NCBI GenBank assembly: GCA_016215735.1
Contig: JACRIA010000082.1
Span: 1 to 14,920, forward strand
Length of the DNA stretch: 14,920 nucleotides
Source: Candidatus Peregrinibacteria bacterium
GTDB taxonomy: Bacteria > Patescibacteriota > Gracilibacteria > UBA1369 > UBA12463
Direction: 5' to 3'
How positions within the stretch are numbered: position 1 is the stretch's first letter; the number at the start of each line of letters is the position of its first letter. A program made the translations under genes and the position numbers. Below are positions 1 through 7,015 of the stretch, piece by piece. The notes beneath the pieces are model-generated. The model was not told where the DNA came from, did not search any database, and saw nothing but the letters and a program-made list of their open reading frames with translations.

Positions 1-1518
1 CGAGAGTATAGGACAGAAAGTTCGCAAAGATCAGAAATTTCTAAATCCGAAAAAGACATTTTATATAATGCGCATGAGGCAGCAGCTGAATATTTCTCAA
101 AAAATTTGTGGGATACAGGAGACGGCAAAAAAGTCCTTAAATATCTAAAGAATCGCGGGCTTTCTGATGCGATAATTCGCGAACATGGGCTTGGTTTTGC
201 GCCGGATAACAAGGCCGAAGGCCTTATTAATTATTTAATCGAAAAAGGATTTCAAAAAAGCGCGATAATTAAATCCGGTTTGGTTGTTTCAAAAGATGTT
301 GGAAGCGAGGATATTGCGGATAAATTTAGAATGCGTTTGATGTTTCCGATTTCAGATAGCCAGGGACGGATTATTGCTTTTGGAGGACGCGCAATGAAAG
401 ACGGCCAAGAGCCAAAATATTTGAATTCGCCTGAAACAGATATTTATCATAAAAGTTCAGTTTTGTATGGTTTGCATTTCGCAAAAAAATTTATTAAAGA
501 GCAGGACGCGGTTTTGGTTGTTGAAGGTTATATGGATGCGCTGGCTTGCTATCAGGCTGATATAAAAAATGTTGTTGCGAGTTCAGGCACAGCTCTTACA
601 CTTGAACATGCCAGATTGATTAAAAGATTTACGCAGAATTCCATAGCTGCTTTTGACAACGATGAAGCCGGACAAGAGGCTTCTAGAAGGGCTTTTTGCG
701 TTTTGCAGGAACAGGAAGTTTCAGTTAAAATGCTTAAAATTCCATTTGGAAAAGATCCTGCTGATGCTGTTAAAAAAGATCCGGAAAAATTTAAAGAAGC
801 GATGAAAACTGCGCCGCAATTTTTTGATAATTACGTCGGCGAGGCCGGCGATAGATTCAATTTAAAAGAAGACAGCGGAATTTTATCTTTTCTTCGCGAA
901 TGTTTGAATTTGCTTATTTCTATAAAAAACAATGTTTTGCAGGATATAGCTGTGCGTAATGTTGCGAATAAATTAGGCGTAAAAGAATCGAAAATTTACG
1001 ATGAGATTGCAAAACACAAGACAAATCTTGCGCCGGCCACGGCAACAGCAGTCCAGCCAGAGCGCGAGCAAAGAACAGTCCGCAAATTATCAGCGCAAAA
1101 TATTATTCTAGGCATGCTTATCGCGTATCCGGAGCTTTATGCTTATGTCGGAGACAAAATCTCTGAAGCGGATTTTGAAAACAGCTCAAAATTGCTTTAC
1201 AAAACATTCATAGATCAATATAATAACATTCGCGCTTCAGAGTCAGGCGCCAGCCAGATTATGATGGAGGCGATGACGGATACAGAAGCGCGGGAGCAGA
1301 CAGCTTTCTTAAACTTATACGCTGAAACAAAGTACGAGCATAGCAAAGCCGAGATTATAAGAAAAGACTTTGAGCAATTATTGCAGCATGTTGTTTCTGA
1401 AAGAATTGCGAGAAGAAAAGAAGGTCTTACGCGGCGGATAAGACAGCTTGAAAGCGAAGGAAATACTGAAGAATGCCGTAAATTACTTGCAGAATTACAA
1501 CAACTTTGTGTAAAATAG
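1..1518 (+). CDS. dnaG: DNA primase DnaG, 5'-truncated by the window edge
   Basis: Makes the RNA primers for replication at the fork, working with the replicative helicase. The frame is open from base 1, so the gene starts upstream; 505 codons are visible, and the N-terminal zinc-binding domain is outside the window. Seen: the primase core start (HGLGFAPDN), then the TOPRIM domain with the catalytic glutamate in VVEGYMDAL (visible codon 175) and the metal-binding pair in AFDNDEAGQ (codons 219 and 221). That motif has Asn where many primases have Gly (DGD), a conservative change. After a Thr/Ala/Pro-rich linker near codon 345, the C-terminal part starts QNIILGMLIAYPEL, typical of the DnaB-binding domain. 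The TTG at 106 is only an internal codon, because upstream codons continue the family sequence (AAAEYF). The dnaG-rpoD order is the classical macromolecular-synthesis operon arrangement. Identity is very secure. Confidence 0.96.
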   Translation, partial: REYRTESSQRSEISKSEKDILYNAHEAAAEYFSKNLWDTGDGKKVLKYLKNRGLSDAIIREHGLGFAPDNKAEGLINYLIEKGFQKSAIIKSGLVVSKDVGSEDIADKFRMRLMFPISDSQGRIIAFGGRAMKDGQEPKYLNSPETDIYHKSSVLYGLHFAKKFIKEQDAVLVVEGYMDALACYQADIKNVVASSGTALTLEHARLIKRFTQNSIAAFDNDEAGQEASRRAFCVLQEQEVSVKMLKIPFGKDPADAVKKDPEKFKEAMKTAPQFFDNYVGEAGDRFNLKEDSGILSFLRECLNLLISIKNNVLQDIAVRNVANKLGVKESKIYDEIAKHKTNLAPATATAVQPEREQRTVRKLSAQNIILGMLIAYPELYAYVGDKISEADFENSSKLLYKTFIDQYNNIRASESGASQIMMEAMTDTEAREQTAFLNLYAETKYEHSKAEIIRKDFEQLLQHVVSERIARRKEGLTRRIRQLESEGNTEECRKLLAELQQLCVK

Positions 1519-1571
1519 GCCGTCCGCCTGAGGCGGACACAGGCCTTATGAATAAAATGCGCCAAAGGCGC
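1519..1571 (+). repeat. Two-hairpin palindromic element between dnaG and rpoD
   Basis: This fills almost the whole gap between dnaG and rpoD. Hairpin one is GTCCGCC-TGA-GGCGGAC (1522-1538). A 20-base linker (1539-1558) begins ACAGGCC and becomes A-rich. Hairpin two is GCGCC-AAA-GGCGC (1559-1571). The same hairpin, 20-21-base ACAGGC linker, hairpin layout occurs inside lgt and at the 3' end of pyrG, always with this orientation on the coding strand. The second hairpin ends 7 bases before the rpoD ATG. A T-run does not follow either hairpin, so a simple intrinsic terminator is unlikely. The stems and linker are seen directly; calling it a dispersed element is inference from the copies in this window. 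Confidence 0.75.
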
Positions 1572-1578
1572 GCTACTT

Positions 1579-2715
1579 ATGGCGAGAACAAAGAAATTCA
1601 TATTGCATCCGACTGATGACAGGCTTTCAAATTTTTCAAAAGAAGTGCAGGATTTGGTGAAGAAAGGCCGCAGCCAGGGTTTTATAACACAGGAACAATT
1701 GCTTAAAGCTGTGCCGCGCGCTGAAGAAGATGTTATTTTGCTTGATGAAATTTACAGCCTCTTTTTAGACTGCGGCATTGAAGTAATAGACATGAAAGAG
1801 GCTGATTCTATGATTTGGGATAAAGAGAGCCATGATGAAGATGAAAAAGTAGTTACGCCAGTAGACAAAAAGAAAAAACACAGCGAATTTACGGAAATCG
1901 CAAATGATTCAATAAGGCTTTATTTATGCGAAATTGGCAAAGTTCCGCTTTTGACCGGAAAACAGGAAGTGGAACTTGCAAGAAGGATTGCGAAAGGCGA
2001 TCAATCCGCAAAATCACAATTGGCTGAAGCGAACCTGCGTTTGGTTGTGAGCATCGCGAAAAAATATATTGGCCGCGGTTTGAGTTTTTTGGATTTGATT
2101 CAAGAGGGGAATATTGGTCTTTTCCGCGCTGTTGAGAAATTTGACGCAAAGCGCGGTTTTAAATTTTCAACATACGCGACATGGTGGATTCGCCAGGCAA
2201 TTACGCGCGCAATAGCTGATCAGGCCCGCACGATCCGCATTCCAGTGCACATGGTTGAAACGATAAATAAATTGACGCACACGCAGAGGCGGCTTGTGCA
2301 GGAGCTCGGCCGCGAACCTTTGCTTGAAGAGCTTGCCGCTGAAATGGATATGGATATCAAGAAAATCAAACATATTCTTAAAATTTCGCAGGATATTGTT
2401 TCGCTTGAGGCTCCTGTTGGCGCCGAGGAAGATAGCAAGCTTGGAGATTTTATTGAAGATGATGATACATTGAGTCCTTCCGATAATACGAACCGCCAGC
2501 TTATCAAAGAAAATATTTTGAGTTTGCTTCAATATTTGACTCCCCGCGAGAGAAAAATTATTGAAATGCGTTTTGGGCTTAAAGACGGCGTTGGCCATAC
2601 GCTTGAAGAGGTTGGCCGCGAGTTTAAAGTCACGCGCGAACGCATTCGCCAGATTGAAGCAAAAGTTTTGCAGAAATTGAAAGAACATCCTTTGAGTGCT
2701 AAAATAAAACCCTAA
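1579..2715 (+). CDS. rpoD: Primary RNA polymerase sigma factor (sigma-70/SigA type)
   Basis: Directs core RNA polymerase to housekeeping promoters. At 378 residues it is the size of the short SigA form, without the long insertion of E. coli sigma-70. Seen in order: an N-terminal region 1.1-like segment (about 15-85), an acidic and lysine-rich linker (85-100), region 1.2 (SIRLYLCEIGKVPLLT, 111-126), region 2 (LRLVVSIAKKYIGRGLSF to TYATWWIRQAITRAIADQ, 153-215, including the -10 recognition part), region 3 (about 218-300), and region 4 with the -35 helix-turn-helix (TLEEVGREFKVTRERIRQIE, 341-360). The ATG at 1579 fits the family N-terminus and the only in-frame room upstream is short (in-frame TGA at 1549-1551). 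There is no clear Shine-Dalgarno site; a small hairpin of a palindromic element occupies that position. Probably cotranscribed with dnaG. Confidence 0.97.
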   Translation: MARTKKFILHPTDDRLSNFSKEVQDLVKKGRSQGFITQEQLLKAVPRAEEDVILLDEIYSLFLDCGIEVIDMKEADSMIWDKESHDEDEKVVTPVDKKKKHSEFTEIANDSIRLYLCEIGKVPLLTGKQEVELARRIAKGDQSAKSQLAEANLRLVVSIAKKYIGRGLSFLDLIQEGNIGLFRAVEKFDAKRGFKFSTYATWWIRQAITRAIADQARTIRIPVHMVETINKLTHTQRRLVQELGREPLLEELAAEMDMDIKKIKHILKISQDIVSLEAPVGAEEDSKLGDFIEDDDTLSPSDNTNRQLIKENILSLLQYLTPRERKIIEMRFGLKDGVGHTLEEVGREFKVTRERIRQIEAKVLQKLKEHPLSAKIKP

Positions 2716-2725
2716 TTGAAGAAAT

Positions 2726-2783
2726 ATATACTAATTTCTAATTTCTAATGCGGCCTGCGGCCGCGTGATATACTAATTTCTAA
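2726..2783. repeat. 16-base direct repeats flanking a GC-rich hairpin
   Basis: In the rpoD-greA gap a 16-base sequence, ATATACTAATTTCTAA, occurs exactly at 2726-2741 and again at 2768-2783. The 26 bases between hold a perfect palindrome, GCGGCC-TGC-GGCCGC (2750-2764). A GC-rich hairpin between direct repeats in AT-rich DNA resembles a small insertion with a target duplication, or a local slippage product. The hairpin is of the same style as the other small palindromes of the window (short GC stem, three-base loop) but lacks the ACAGGC linker. It has no T-run, so it is not an obvious terminator. Confidence 0.7.
2766..2774 (+). promoter_or_regulatory. Candidate extended -10 promoter for greA
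   Basis: TGATATACT (TGn plus TATACT) fits an extended -10 element and ends 19 bases before the greA ATG, implying a leader of about a dozen bases. The TG comes from the edge of the hairpin segment and the TATACT from the second direct-repeat copy. No good -35 was seen at 17 bases. The same TGnTATACT form precedes the RelA/SpoT homologue. Prediction only. Confidence 0.4.
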
Positions 2784-2793
2784 CTACTAAAAT

Positions 2794-3318
2794 ATGACAG
2801 ACGAACAAAATTCTACACAGCAGCCTGCGGCGGGAAATAACGAGGAAAAAACAACCCTATTGACAAAGGAAGGATTGCAGAAGCTTAAGGAAGAGCTTGA
2901 TCATCTCAAAAATGTGAAGCGGAAAGAAGTTGTTGAGCGCATCAAAGAAGCTATTACATACGGCGATCTTTCCGAGAATGCTGAATATGAAGACGCGAAA
3001 AACGATCAGGCGTTTACAGAAGGCCGTATTCTAGAGCTCGAAGAAAAAATAAAGTACGCGAAAATTATTGATGAAAAACATAAATCAGCGGCCAGAATCA
3101 GGCTTGGCAGTACTGTTACGCTCAAAAGACTCGGCAAAAAAACACACGACCCGGAAACATACGTGATTGTCGGTTCAACTGAAGCAGACGCCCTAAACGG
3201 CAGAATTTCGAATGAATCGCCGGTCGGCAAAGTGCTGCTTGATAAAACAGAAGGCGAAACAATTAAAATCCAGGCTCCGGCAGGCGCCACGGAGTACAAA
3301 ATTGTTAAAGTGAAATGA
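2794..3318 (+). CDS. greA: Transcript cleavage/elongation factor GreA
   Basis: Binds the secondary channel of RNA polymerase and stimulates cleavage of backtracked RNA. The 174 residues comprise a polar 20-residue N-terminal extension (rich in Gln, Asn and Glu), an antiparallel coiled coil from TKEGLQKLKEELDHLK (about 24-39) through the tip GDLSENAEYEDAKND (57-71), and a C-terminal FKBP-like domain (about 100-174). The tip acidic residues, equivalent to E. coli GreA Asp41 and Glu44, are present as Asp58 and Glu61, so cleavage-stimulating function is expected. Family members usually have about 157 residues; the extra length is the N-terminal tail, and no Shine-Dalgarno site confirms the start at 2794. 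The stop is TGA at the normal family end, which argues for the standard code. It overlaps the next gene by four bases (ATGA). Confidence 0.96.
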   Translation: MTDEQNSTQQPAAGNNEEKTTLLTKEGLQKLKEELDHLKNVKRKEVVERIKEAITYGDLSENAEYEDAKNDQAFTEGRILELEEKIKYAKIIDEKHKSAARIRLGSTVTLKRLGKKTHDPETYVIVGSTEADALNGRISNESPVGKVLLDKTEGETIKIQAPAGATEYKIVKVK

Positions 3319-4052
3319 ATTCTTTTACCCGCGTATTATTCGAGATTCTTCTTATTGCAGGGTTTTTAGGCGTTTCCGTTTATACTGTTTTGAGCATCCA
3401 TGGTTATAAATATGATATTGAGCAAAATGATTTTGAAAAAACCAGCATAATTGATATTGGCGGTGAAGTTTCTGGCGCTGTTGTTTTTATCGACGGCGTG
3501 AAACAAGATAAAACGCTCCCTTTTGCAATAAGAGATATTGAGCCTGGTTTGCATTATATTGTTATACAAAAGCCAAATTTTATTGTTTATCGCGCCAGTG
3601 TTTTTGTGGAGACTGATCTTGTCACAAAAATAGATTCAATTGTTTTGATGCCGGAAAAAGTTGTATTTACTTTGATTAAACCAGATGAAATTATTGATGA
3701 AAAATTATTTATTCCGTTTGATCCGGAAGGATTAAGTCCAAAAGGCGGCAAAATTATTTATATGAAAAATCGAGAAATGTGGTCTAGGGATTTAGCTTCC
3801 GGCACAGAAAAATTCATCTCAAGATTTTCAATGCCGGTTTATAATGTGAAATTTTTTGCTGATGATTATCACGTAATGTTTGCAGCTAGCGATATGCTGA
3901 ATTTTTGCGATCAATTAATGCAAAACTGCTATTCTCTGCGGAAATTTTCAGAAGGAGACAATTTTGCTTCCAGTGAGGAGAAAATATACTTTAAAGAAAA
4001 ATCTTCAGGAAAGATTTTAGTTTTGGACCTAAGTCAAAACGCGCTTAAATAG
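3315..4052 (+). CDS. PEGA-domain membrane-anchored protein
   Basis: Function unknown; probably an envelope protein facing outside. Residues 7-27 form one hydrophobic segment (VLFEILLIAGFLGVSVYTVL), a signal anchor or uncleaved signal. Residues 48-98 resemble a PEGA domain: GEVSGAVVFIDGVKQDKTLPF followed by IEPGLHYIVIQKPNF, the pattern in which an added moiety is described as short beta strands and a 'PG-H-I-I-K-GF'-like turn. The rest (about 115-245) has alternating beta-like strands with aromatic and charged residues, perhaps part of a propeller-like sensor or binding region; two cysteines lie near 197 and 204. The start codon overlaps the greA stop, so translation is probably coupled. It meets the minus-strand genes tail to tail after 39 bases, in which no convincing terminator was found. 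PEGA call is moderately secure; role is not known. Confidence 0.7.
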   Translation: MNSFTRVLFEILLIAGFLGVSVYTVLSIHGYKYDIEQNDFEKTSIIDIGGEVSGAVVFIDGVKQDKTLPFAIRDIEPGLHYIVIQKPNFIVYRASVFVETDLVTKIDSIVLMPEKVVFTLIKPDEIIDEKLFIPFDPEGLSPKGGKIIYMKNREMWSRDLASGTEKFISRFSMPVYNVKFFADDYHVMFAASDMLNFCDQLMQNCYSLRKFSEGDNFASSEEKIYFKEKSSGKILVLDLSQNALK

Positions 4053-4091
4053 AGGGATTGTTATCTGCGGCGACCCTCCCCGCGGCTGTTG

Positions 4092-4484
4092 TTAGCGTTT
4101 TTTTGTTGAATATTTGGGCGCGTTTATCACCTCACTTATTTTTTTGCTGTCTTCTTTGTATTTTGTAAAAAACACATAAATCTGGCGGATTGCCCAATAC
4201 GCAAAGATTCCAAGTACAATGTACATCATGAAGCGCATCCCGAAGAACGCTATATTTTCGTAGCGTGAAAATATAACCAGTCCAAAGAAAAGCGCGAACA
4301 GAAGAAATTTATTGGATGTGCCCCCAAAATGTTTTTTGAAAGCAGAATTTTTATACTTTTTTGCGATTACGCTGAATATTATTGCTGCTAAAACCAAAAT
4401 TCCTATAAAAATCAGCGATTCAGTATAAAACGCAAATTTTGTTCCTGGTACAGGCGAGAATAAATATTTCAGAAAATTATTCAT
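4092..4484 (-). CDS. Small membrane protein, three predicted helices
   Basis: Not recognised. The 130 residues contain three hydrophobic stretches at about 22-41, 59-74 and 80-106, and a basic, polar C-terminal tail (KYKEDSKKISEVINAPKYSTKKR region). No catalytic motif is visible. Its ATG lies inside the end of the Lgt-family gene (8-base overlap), so the two are probably translated from one message. The overlap and the membrane character suggest a role near the envelope, but nothing in the sequence fixes a function. Membership of a known family could not be judged by eye. Confidence 0.75.
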   Translation of the reverse strand: MNNFLKYLFSPVPGTKFAFYTESLIFIGILVLAAIIFSVIAKKYKNSAFKKHFGGTSNKFLLFALFFGLVIFSRYENIAFFGMRFMMYIVLGIFAYWAIRQIYVFFTKYKEDSKKISEVINAPKYSTKKR

Positions 4485-5364
4485 GGATTATCCGTTTTAT
4501 TTTTTTAAGAAATTTGAAGCTGCGGCTGAATAAATTATACCTATTCAGCAAAAATATCAAAGAGATTATTAGAGCGGTTAGCGCGAACCATTGCGGATAA
4601 CGGAGGCCTAAAACTACTGTTATTTCGTCTCCGCGGAAAAATTCTTCCAGGAATCTGAAAGCGCTGTATGCCATCGCGGCAATGAGCGCGACTCCTCCCT
4701 GCCGTGGTGTCCCGCCAGGGCGGGACGTTTTTGTTTCTAGCGCCTGTGTTCGCCCCGAGGACTCGGGGCGAACGGCGTAAAGCCTGTTTTTTAAAAGGAA
4801 AATAGCCAATGCAATTGTCAGAATCAGCATAAAAATCGCGCCGTAAAGCTGTACAGGATGTATCGGCGTCGTGTATTGAATTTCGATGTTTTCGAGTGTA
4901 ATTCCCCATGGCAAATCCGTAGGCGTGCCGTAATTGATGCCCTGGAAAAATGCCCCTATATAGCCAAAAATCATGCTTGATGAAATTGAAATAGTGAGTA
5001 TATCAAGCCATTTCATAATGTTTTCTTTTTCGCGCTTTGCGTAAATGAAAAACGCAAAAACAATACCGGCGACAGCGCCCCAAAATGACAAGCCTTTGTC
5101 CCAAAAACTTACAATTCTTAATATTGTTGAAAAACCAAAATCCGCGAAATAAAAATCAAGATTTTCCAATATAAAAACTATTCTTGAAAACAAAAGTCCC
5201 CAAAGCAGTATTTTGAAAAAATAAATCCTGAAAAAATAAAGTTTCAATTTTGAGTAGAGCGCTAATTTCATAAATATAAGGCATGCGGCGATGAAACCTA
5301 TTACTATCATCATCCATAGCGTACTCAATAAAATCGGGCCGTAAGAAATTAAAACAGGATACAT
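4477..5364 (-). CDS. lgt: Prolipoprotein diacylglyceryl transferase family protein (Lgt), with in-frame palindromic insertion
   Basis: Lgt moves a diacylglyceryl group from phosphatidylglycerol to the lipobox cysteine of prolipoproteins at the inner membrane. Seen: about seven hydrophobic segments; SFWDKGLSFWGAVAG (86-100), matching the loop that carries the conserved His in E. coli; the signature region GYIGAFFQGINYGTPTDLPWG (134-154); PIHPVQLYGAI (167-177); and FRFLEEFFRGDE near the C-terminus (236-247). Odd points: in the signature, the residues aligned with E. coli Arg143, Asn146 and Glu151 are Tyr135, Ala138 and Ile143, and the HGG-type His is Trp95. Residues of about 196-224 (AVRPESSGRTQALETK to GGTPRQGG) are an insertion between the last membrane segments, encoded by a two-hairpin palindromic element. 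The family is clear; full enzyme activity is not. Confidence 0.85.
   Translation of the reverse strand: MYPVLISYGPILLSTLWMMIVIGFIAACLIFMKLALYSKLKLYFFRIYFFKILLWGLLFSRIVFILENLDFYFADFGFSTILRIVSFWDKGLSFWGAVAGIVFAFFIYAKREKENIMKWLDILTISISSSMIFGYIGAFFQGINYGTPTDLPWGITLENIEIQYTTPIHPVQLYGAIFMLILTIALAIFLLKNRLYAVRPESSGRTQALETKTSRPGGTPRQGGVALIAAMAYSAFRFLEEFFRGDEITVVLGLRYPQWFALTALIISLIFLLNRYNLFSRSFKFLKKIKRIIHE
4703..4778 (-). repeat. Two-hairpin palindromic element inside lgt
   Basis: Plus-strand bases 4709-4726 form GTCCCGCC-AG-GGCGGGAC and 4748-4773 form a perfect 12-base stem (GTTCGCCCCGAG with a GA loop). They are separated by a 21-base linker (4727-4747). Linker plus adjoining bases, 4729-4754, match 6958-6983 in pyrG at 24 of 26 positions, the two differences being transitions. 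The left flank CGTGGTGTC also recurs at 6853-6861. On the coding strand the linker reads ACAGGCGCTAGAAACAAAA and is translated as TQALETK. The element adds about 29 codons without breaking the frame. Confidence 0.85.
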
Positions 5365-5400
5365 AAGAGAATTTTCAATAATTGCGAGCGGGCATGCGGT

Positions 5401-6792
5401 TTAGAAATTAAATATTATTAATATCGACAGAACTAAAATTAACGGGAATACGGCGATTGCGCCAGCTGTGCTTTTTTTGAAATAGAAATGCTTGAATGTA
5501 AGCAAAACATTTGCTGAGAAAAGTATCGCCACCAAATAATGGAACTGGATTGATTTTTCGACCGAGAATATATAATTTGACGGATCCACGCTAAAATTTT
5601 TCGCAAATAAATATTCCGAAACAACGTAAAAAAGCAGGTAGAAAGCCAATAAAAAGCCTGTTAAAGCCGCGAATTCCTTTATCACTTTATTGAATAACGA
5701 TTCTTCTTCCGCGCCGCCAATAGCCTCTTCTTTTACAAAATATTTGAGTTCTTTTATTTCATTTTTGATTTGCTCCTCTTCATACCGCAGTTTTTTGATT
5801 GATTCCAGCATTTCTTTTCGATGCTCTTCAGAAATCTCCTTTTTATAGATTTTTTGATAGTCTTTGACTTTTTGTTTTGCGAGGGCGAGACGGTTTTTGG
5901 CTTCGGTTAGGCGCGGATCTTCTTCGATCCACGATTCGATTATGCCGAAAAATTTGTTTATAAAGCTGTTTATAAATGTCGGCTCGCCGGTGTTTTCTAT
6001 ATTATTTGTTCTCCAGCGCGAGATATTTTCGAGAATTTGCAAGCGGAGCCCTTTACGCGTTTTTCCTCTTTGCATATCGCTGAGCATTTGCTTGATTTCC
6101 AGATTGAATTTCTCGACGCGCTCATCATTAGCTTTTTGAGCCACGTAAATTTCTTTATTTTGGATCGCGTTCAAAAGTTCTTCGCAAAGATGTTCGAGGT
6201 AGGGTATATTGGCGCTTGCTTTTAGGCGCAATAATCTATCTGCTTTTTTCTGTATTGATGAAGATTCTTCCGGCTTCAATATTTCGCTGAAGTTTTTCTG
6301 AAGCTCTTCAACTTTTTTTAATACGAAATTGACTTGTTCATTTATGTATTTTCTCTCTGTTTCTTCGGTTTCCTGCAGTGTTTTTTTCGATTCCTTTGAA
6401 GCTTCGGCGTCCTCTTTTTTGAGCTGCGTATAAAGATCCAAAACTCCTTTTTCCTTTTCAGCTTCCTTTTCTTCCAATGACTGGGCGCCTGCGCAAAGCG
6501 TTGAAACTTCTATGCGATATTCTTTCACCAGCCTTTTGAAAGCCGTATACTTGTCAGCTGCGTCTATGGTTCCTTTTATTTTTCTGCTGTTTTTGTCCAC
6601 TCCTTCGAATTCGTACCTCTTTATTTCTTCCGCGACCGCCTTTTCTTCTTCTTCGGAAATCGGCGCAATATCCACAATTGAAAATTCCATTTTATTCAGT
6701 TTTTCGCGCGCGTTCGCTTCATCATCGGCGTCAATTACGCCGTTTAGGGTAGAACCTTCAGGATTTATTACCGTGTAGCTAAACTTTGGCAT
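5401..6792 (-). CDS. Coiled-coil membrane protein with two PilC/GspF N-domain-like repeats
   Basis: Function unknown. Residues 2-46 (PKFSYTVINPEGSTLNGVID, then AREKL...V-DI) resemble the short N-terminal segment of type IV pilus/type II secretion inner-membrane proteins PilC/GspF. Residues 59-102 (RYEFEGVDKNSRKIKGTIDA...AFKRL...V) repeat the pattern F/Y-x-G/V-x-x-x-G-x-IDA-x-D-x-x-x-A-x-x-x-L. A long charged helical region follows (about 105-355, rich in Glu and Lys, coiled-coil-like), then three membrane segments at about 375-393, 415-433 and 442-461. The membrane core of PilC itself (two GspF domains) is absent. The ATG at 6790-6792 is preceded by a GCGCC-hairpin five bases upstream, part of the palindromic chain that ends pyrG. 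The gene is in the same direction as pyrG and lgt. Confidence 0.8.
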   Translation of the reverse strand: MPKFSYTVINPEGSTLNGVIDADDEANAREKLNKMEFSIVDIAPISEEEEKAVAEEIKRYEFEGVDKNSRKIKGTIDAADKYTAFKRLVKEYRIEVSTLCAGAQSLEEKEAEKEKGVLDLYTQLKKEDAEASKESKKTLQETEETERKYINEQVNFVLKKVEELQKNFSEILKPEESSSIQKKADRLLRLKASANIPYLEHLCEELLNAIQNKEIYVAQKANDERVEKFNLEIKQMLSDMQRGKTRKGLRLQILENISRWRTNNIENTGEPTFINSFINKFFGIIESWIEEDPRLTEAKNRLALAKQKVKDYQKIYKKEISEEHRKEMLESIKKLRYEEEQIKNEIKELKYFVKEEAIGGAEEESLFNKVIKEFAALTGFLLAFYLLFYVVSEYLFAKNFSVDPSNYIFSVEKSIQFHYLVAILFSANVLLTFKHFYFKKSTAGAIAVFPLILVLSILIIFNF

Positions 6793-6797
6793 ATGGT

Positions 6798-7015
6798 GCG
6801 CCTTCGGCGCAGTTTTGTTTTATATGGCGCGGACAGACATAACGGATCCGCGCGTGGTGTCCGCCTTCGGCGGACGACTTATTTATATAGGCCTGTGCGC
6901 CTGCGGCGCGGCCTGTTTATAGCGCCTGTGTCCGCCTGGCGGTGTCGCTTCGCGACCTTTTGTTTCTGGCGCCTGTGTCCGCCTTCGGCGGACGGCGTGT
7001 GCGGCGGACGGCGTG
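6798..7015 (-). repeat. Chain of palindromic hairpins at the pyrG 3' end
   Basis: A run of hairpins in plus coordinates: 6798-6810 (GCGCC-TTC-GGCGC), 6827-6853 (7-base stem, 13-base loop), 6859-6875 and 6977-6993 (both GTCCGCC-TTC-GGCGGAC), 6897-6909 (GCGCC-TGC-GGCGC), 6932-6942 (CCGCC-T-GGCGG) and 6944-6956 (GTCGC-TTC-GCGAC). Linkers 6876-6896, 6910-6929 and 6957-6976 are 21, 20 and 20 bases, and each ends CCTGT just before the next hairpin (ACAGG on the coding strand). A 14-base repeat, CGGCGGACGGCGTG, occurs at 6986-6999 and 7002-7015. The chain supplies the last ~43 codons and the stop of pyrG, then runs to the start of the next gene. Confidence 0.85.

Noticed and set aside
1548..1616. 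22-codon open frame ATG AAT AAA ATG... overlapping the rpoD start in another frame
   Set aside because: It is short, lacks a ribosome-binding site and lies within the palindromic element; nothing shows that it is translated.
3316..3318. TGA recoding as in Gracilibacteria
   Set aside because: TGA ends greA at the normal family C-terminus and overlaps the next start, so it works as a stop here.
4053..4091. Terminator between the convergent genes
   Set aside because: Only weak pairings (GAGGG with CCCTC, GCGG with CCGC) were found and no T-run follows a stable stem.
6977..6993. UUCG tetraloop in the GTCCGCCTTCGGCGGAC hairpins
   Set aside because: With the seven-base stem fully paired, the loop is three bases (TTC), so the special C(UUCG)G tetraloop does not form.
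6798..7015. CRISPR-like array
   Set aside because: The units are palindromes with similar linkers, not identical repeats with unique spacers, and no cas gene is near.
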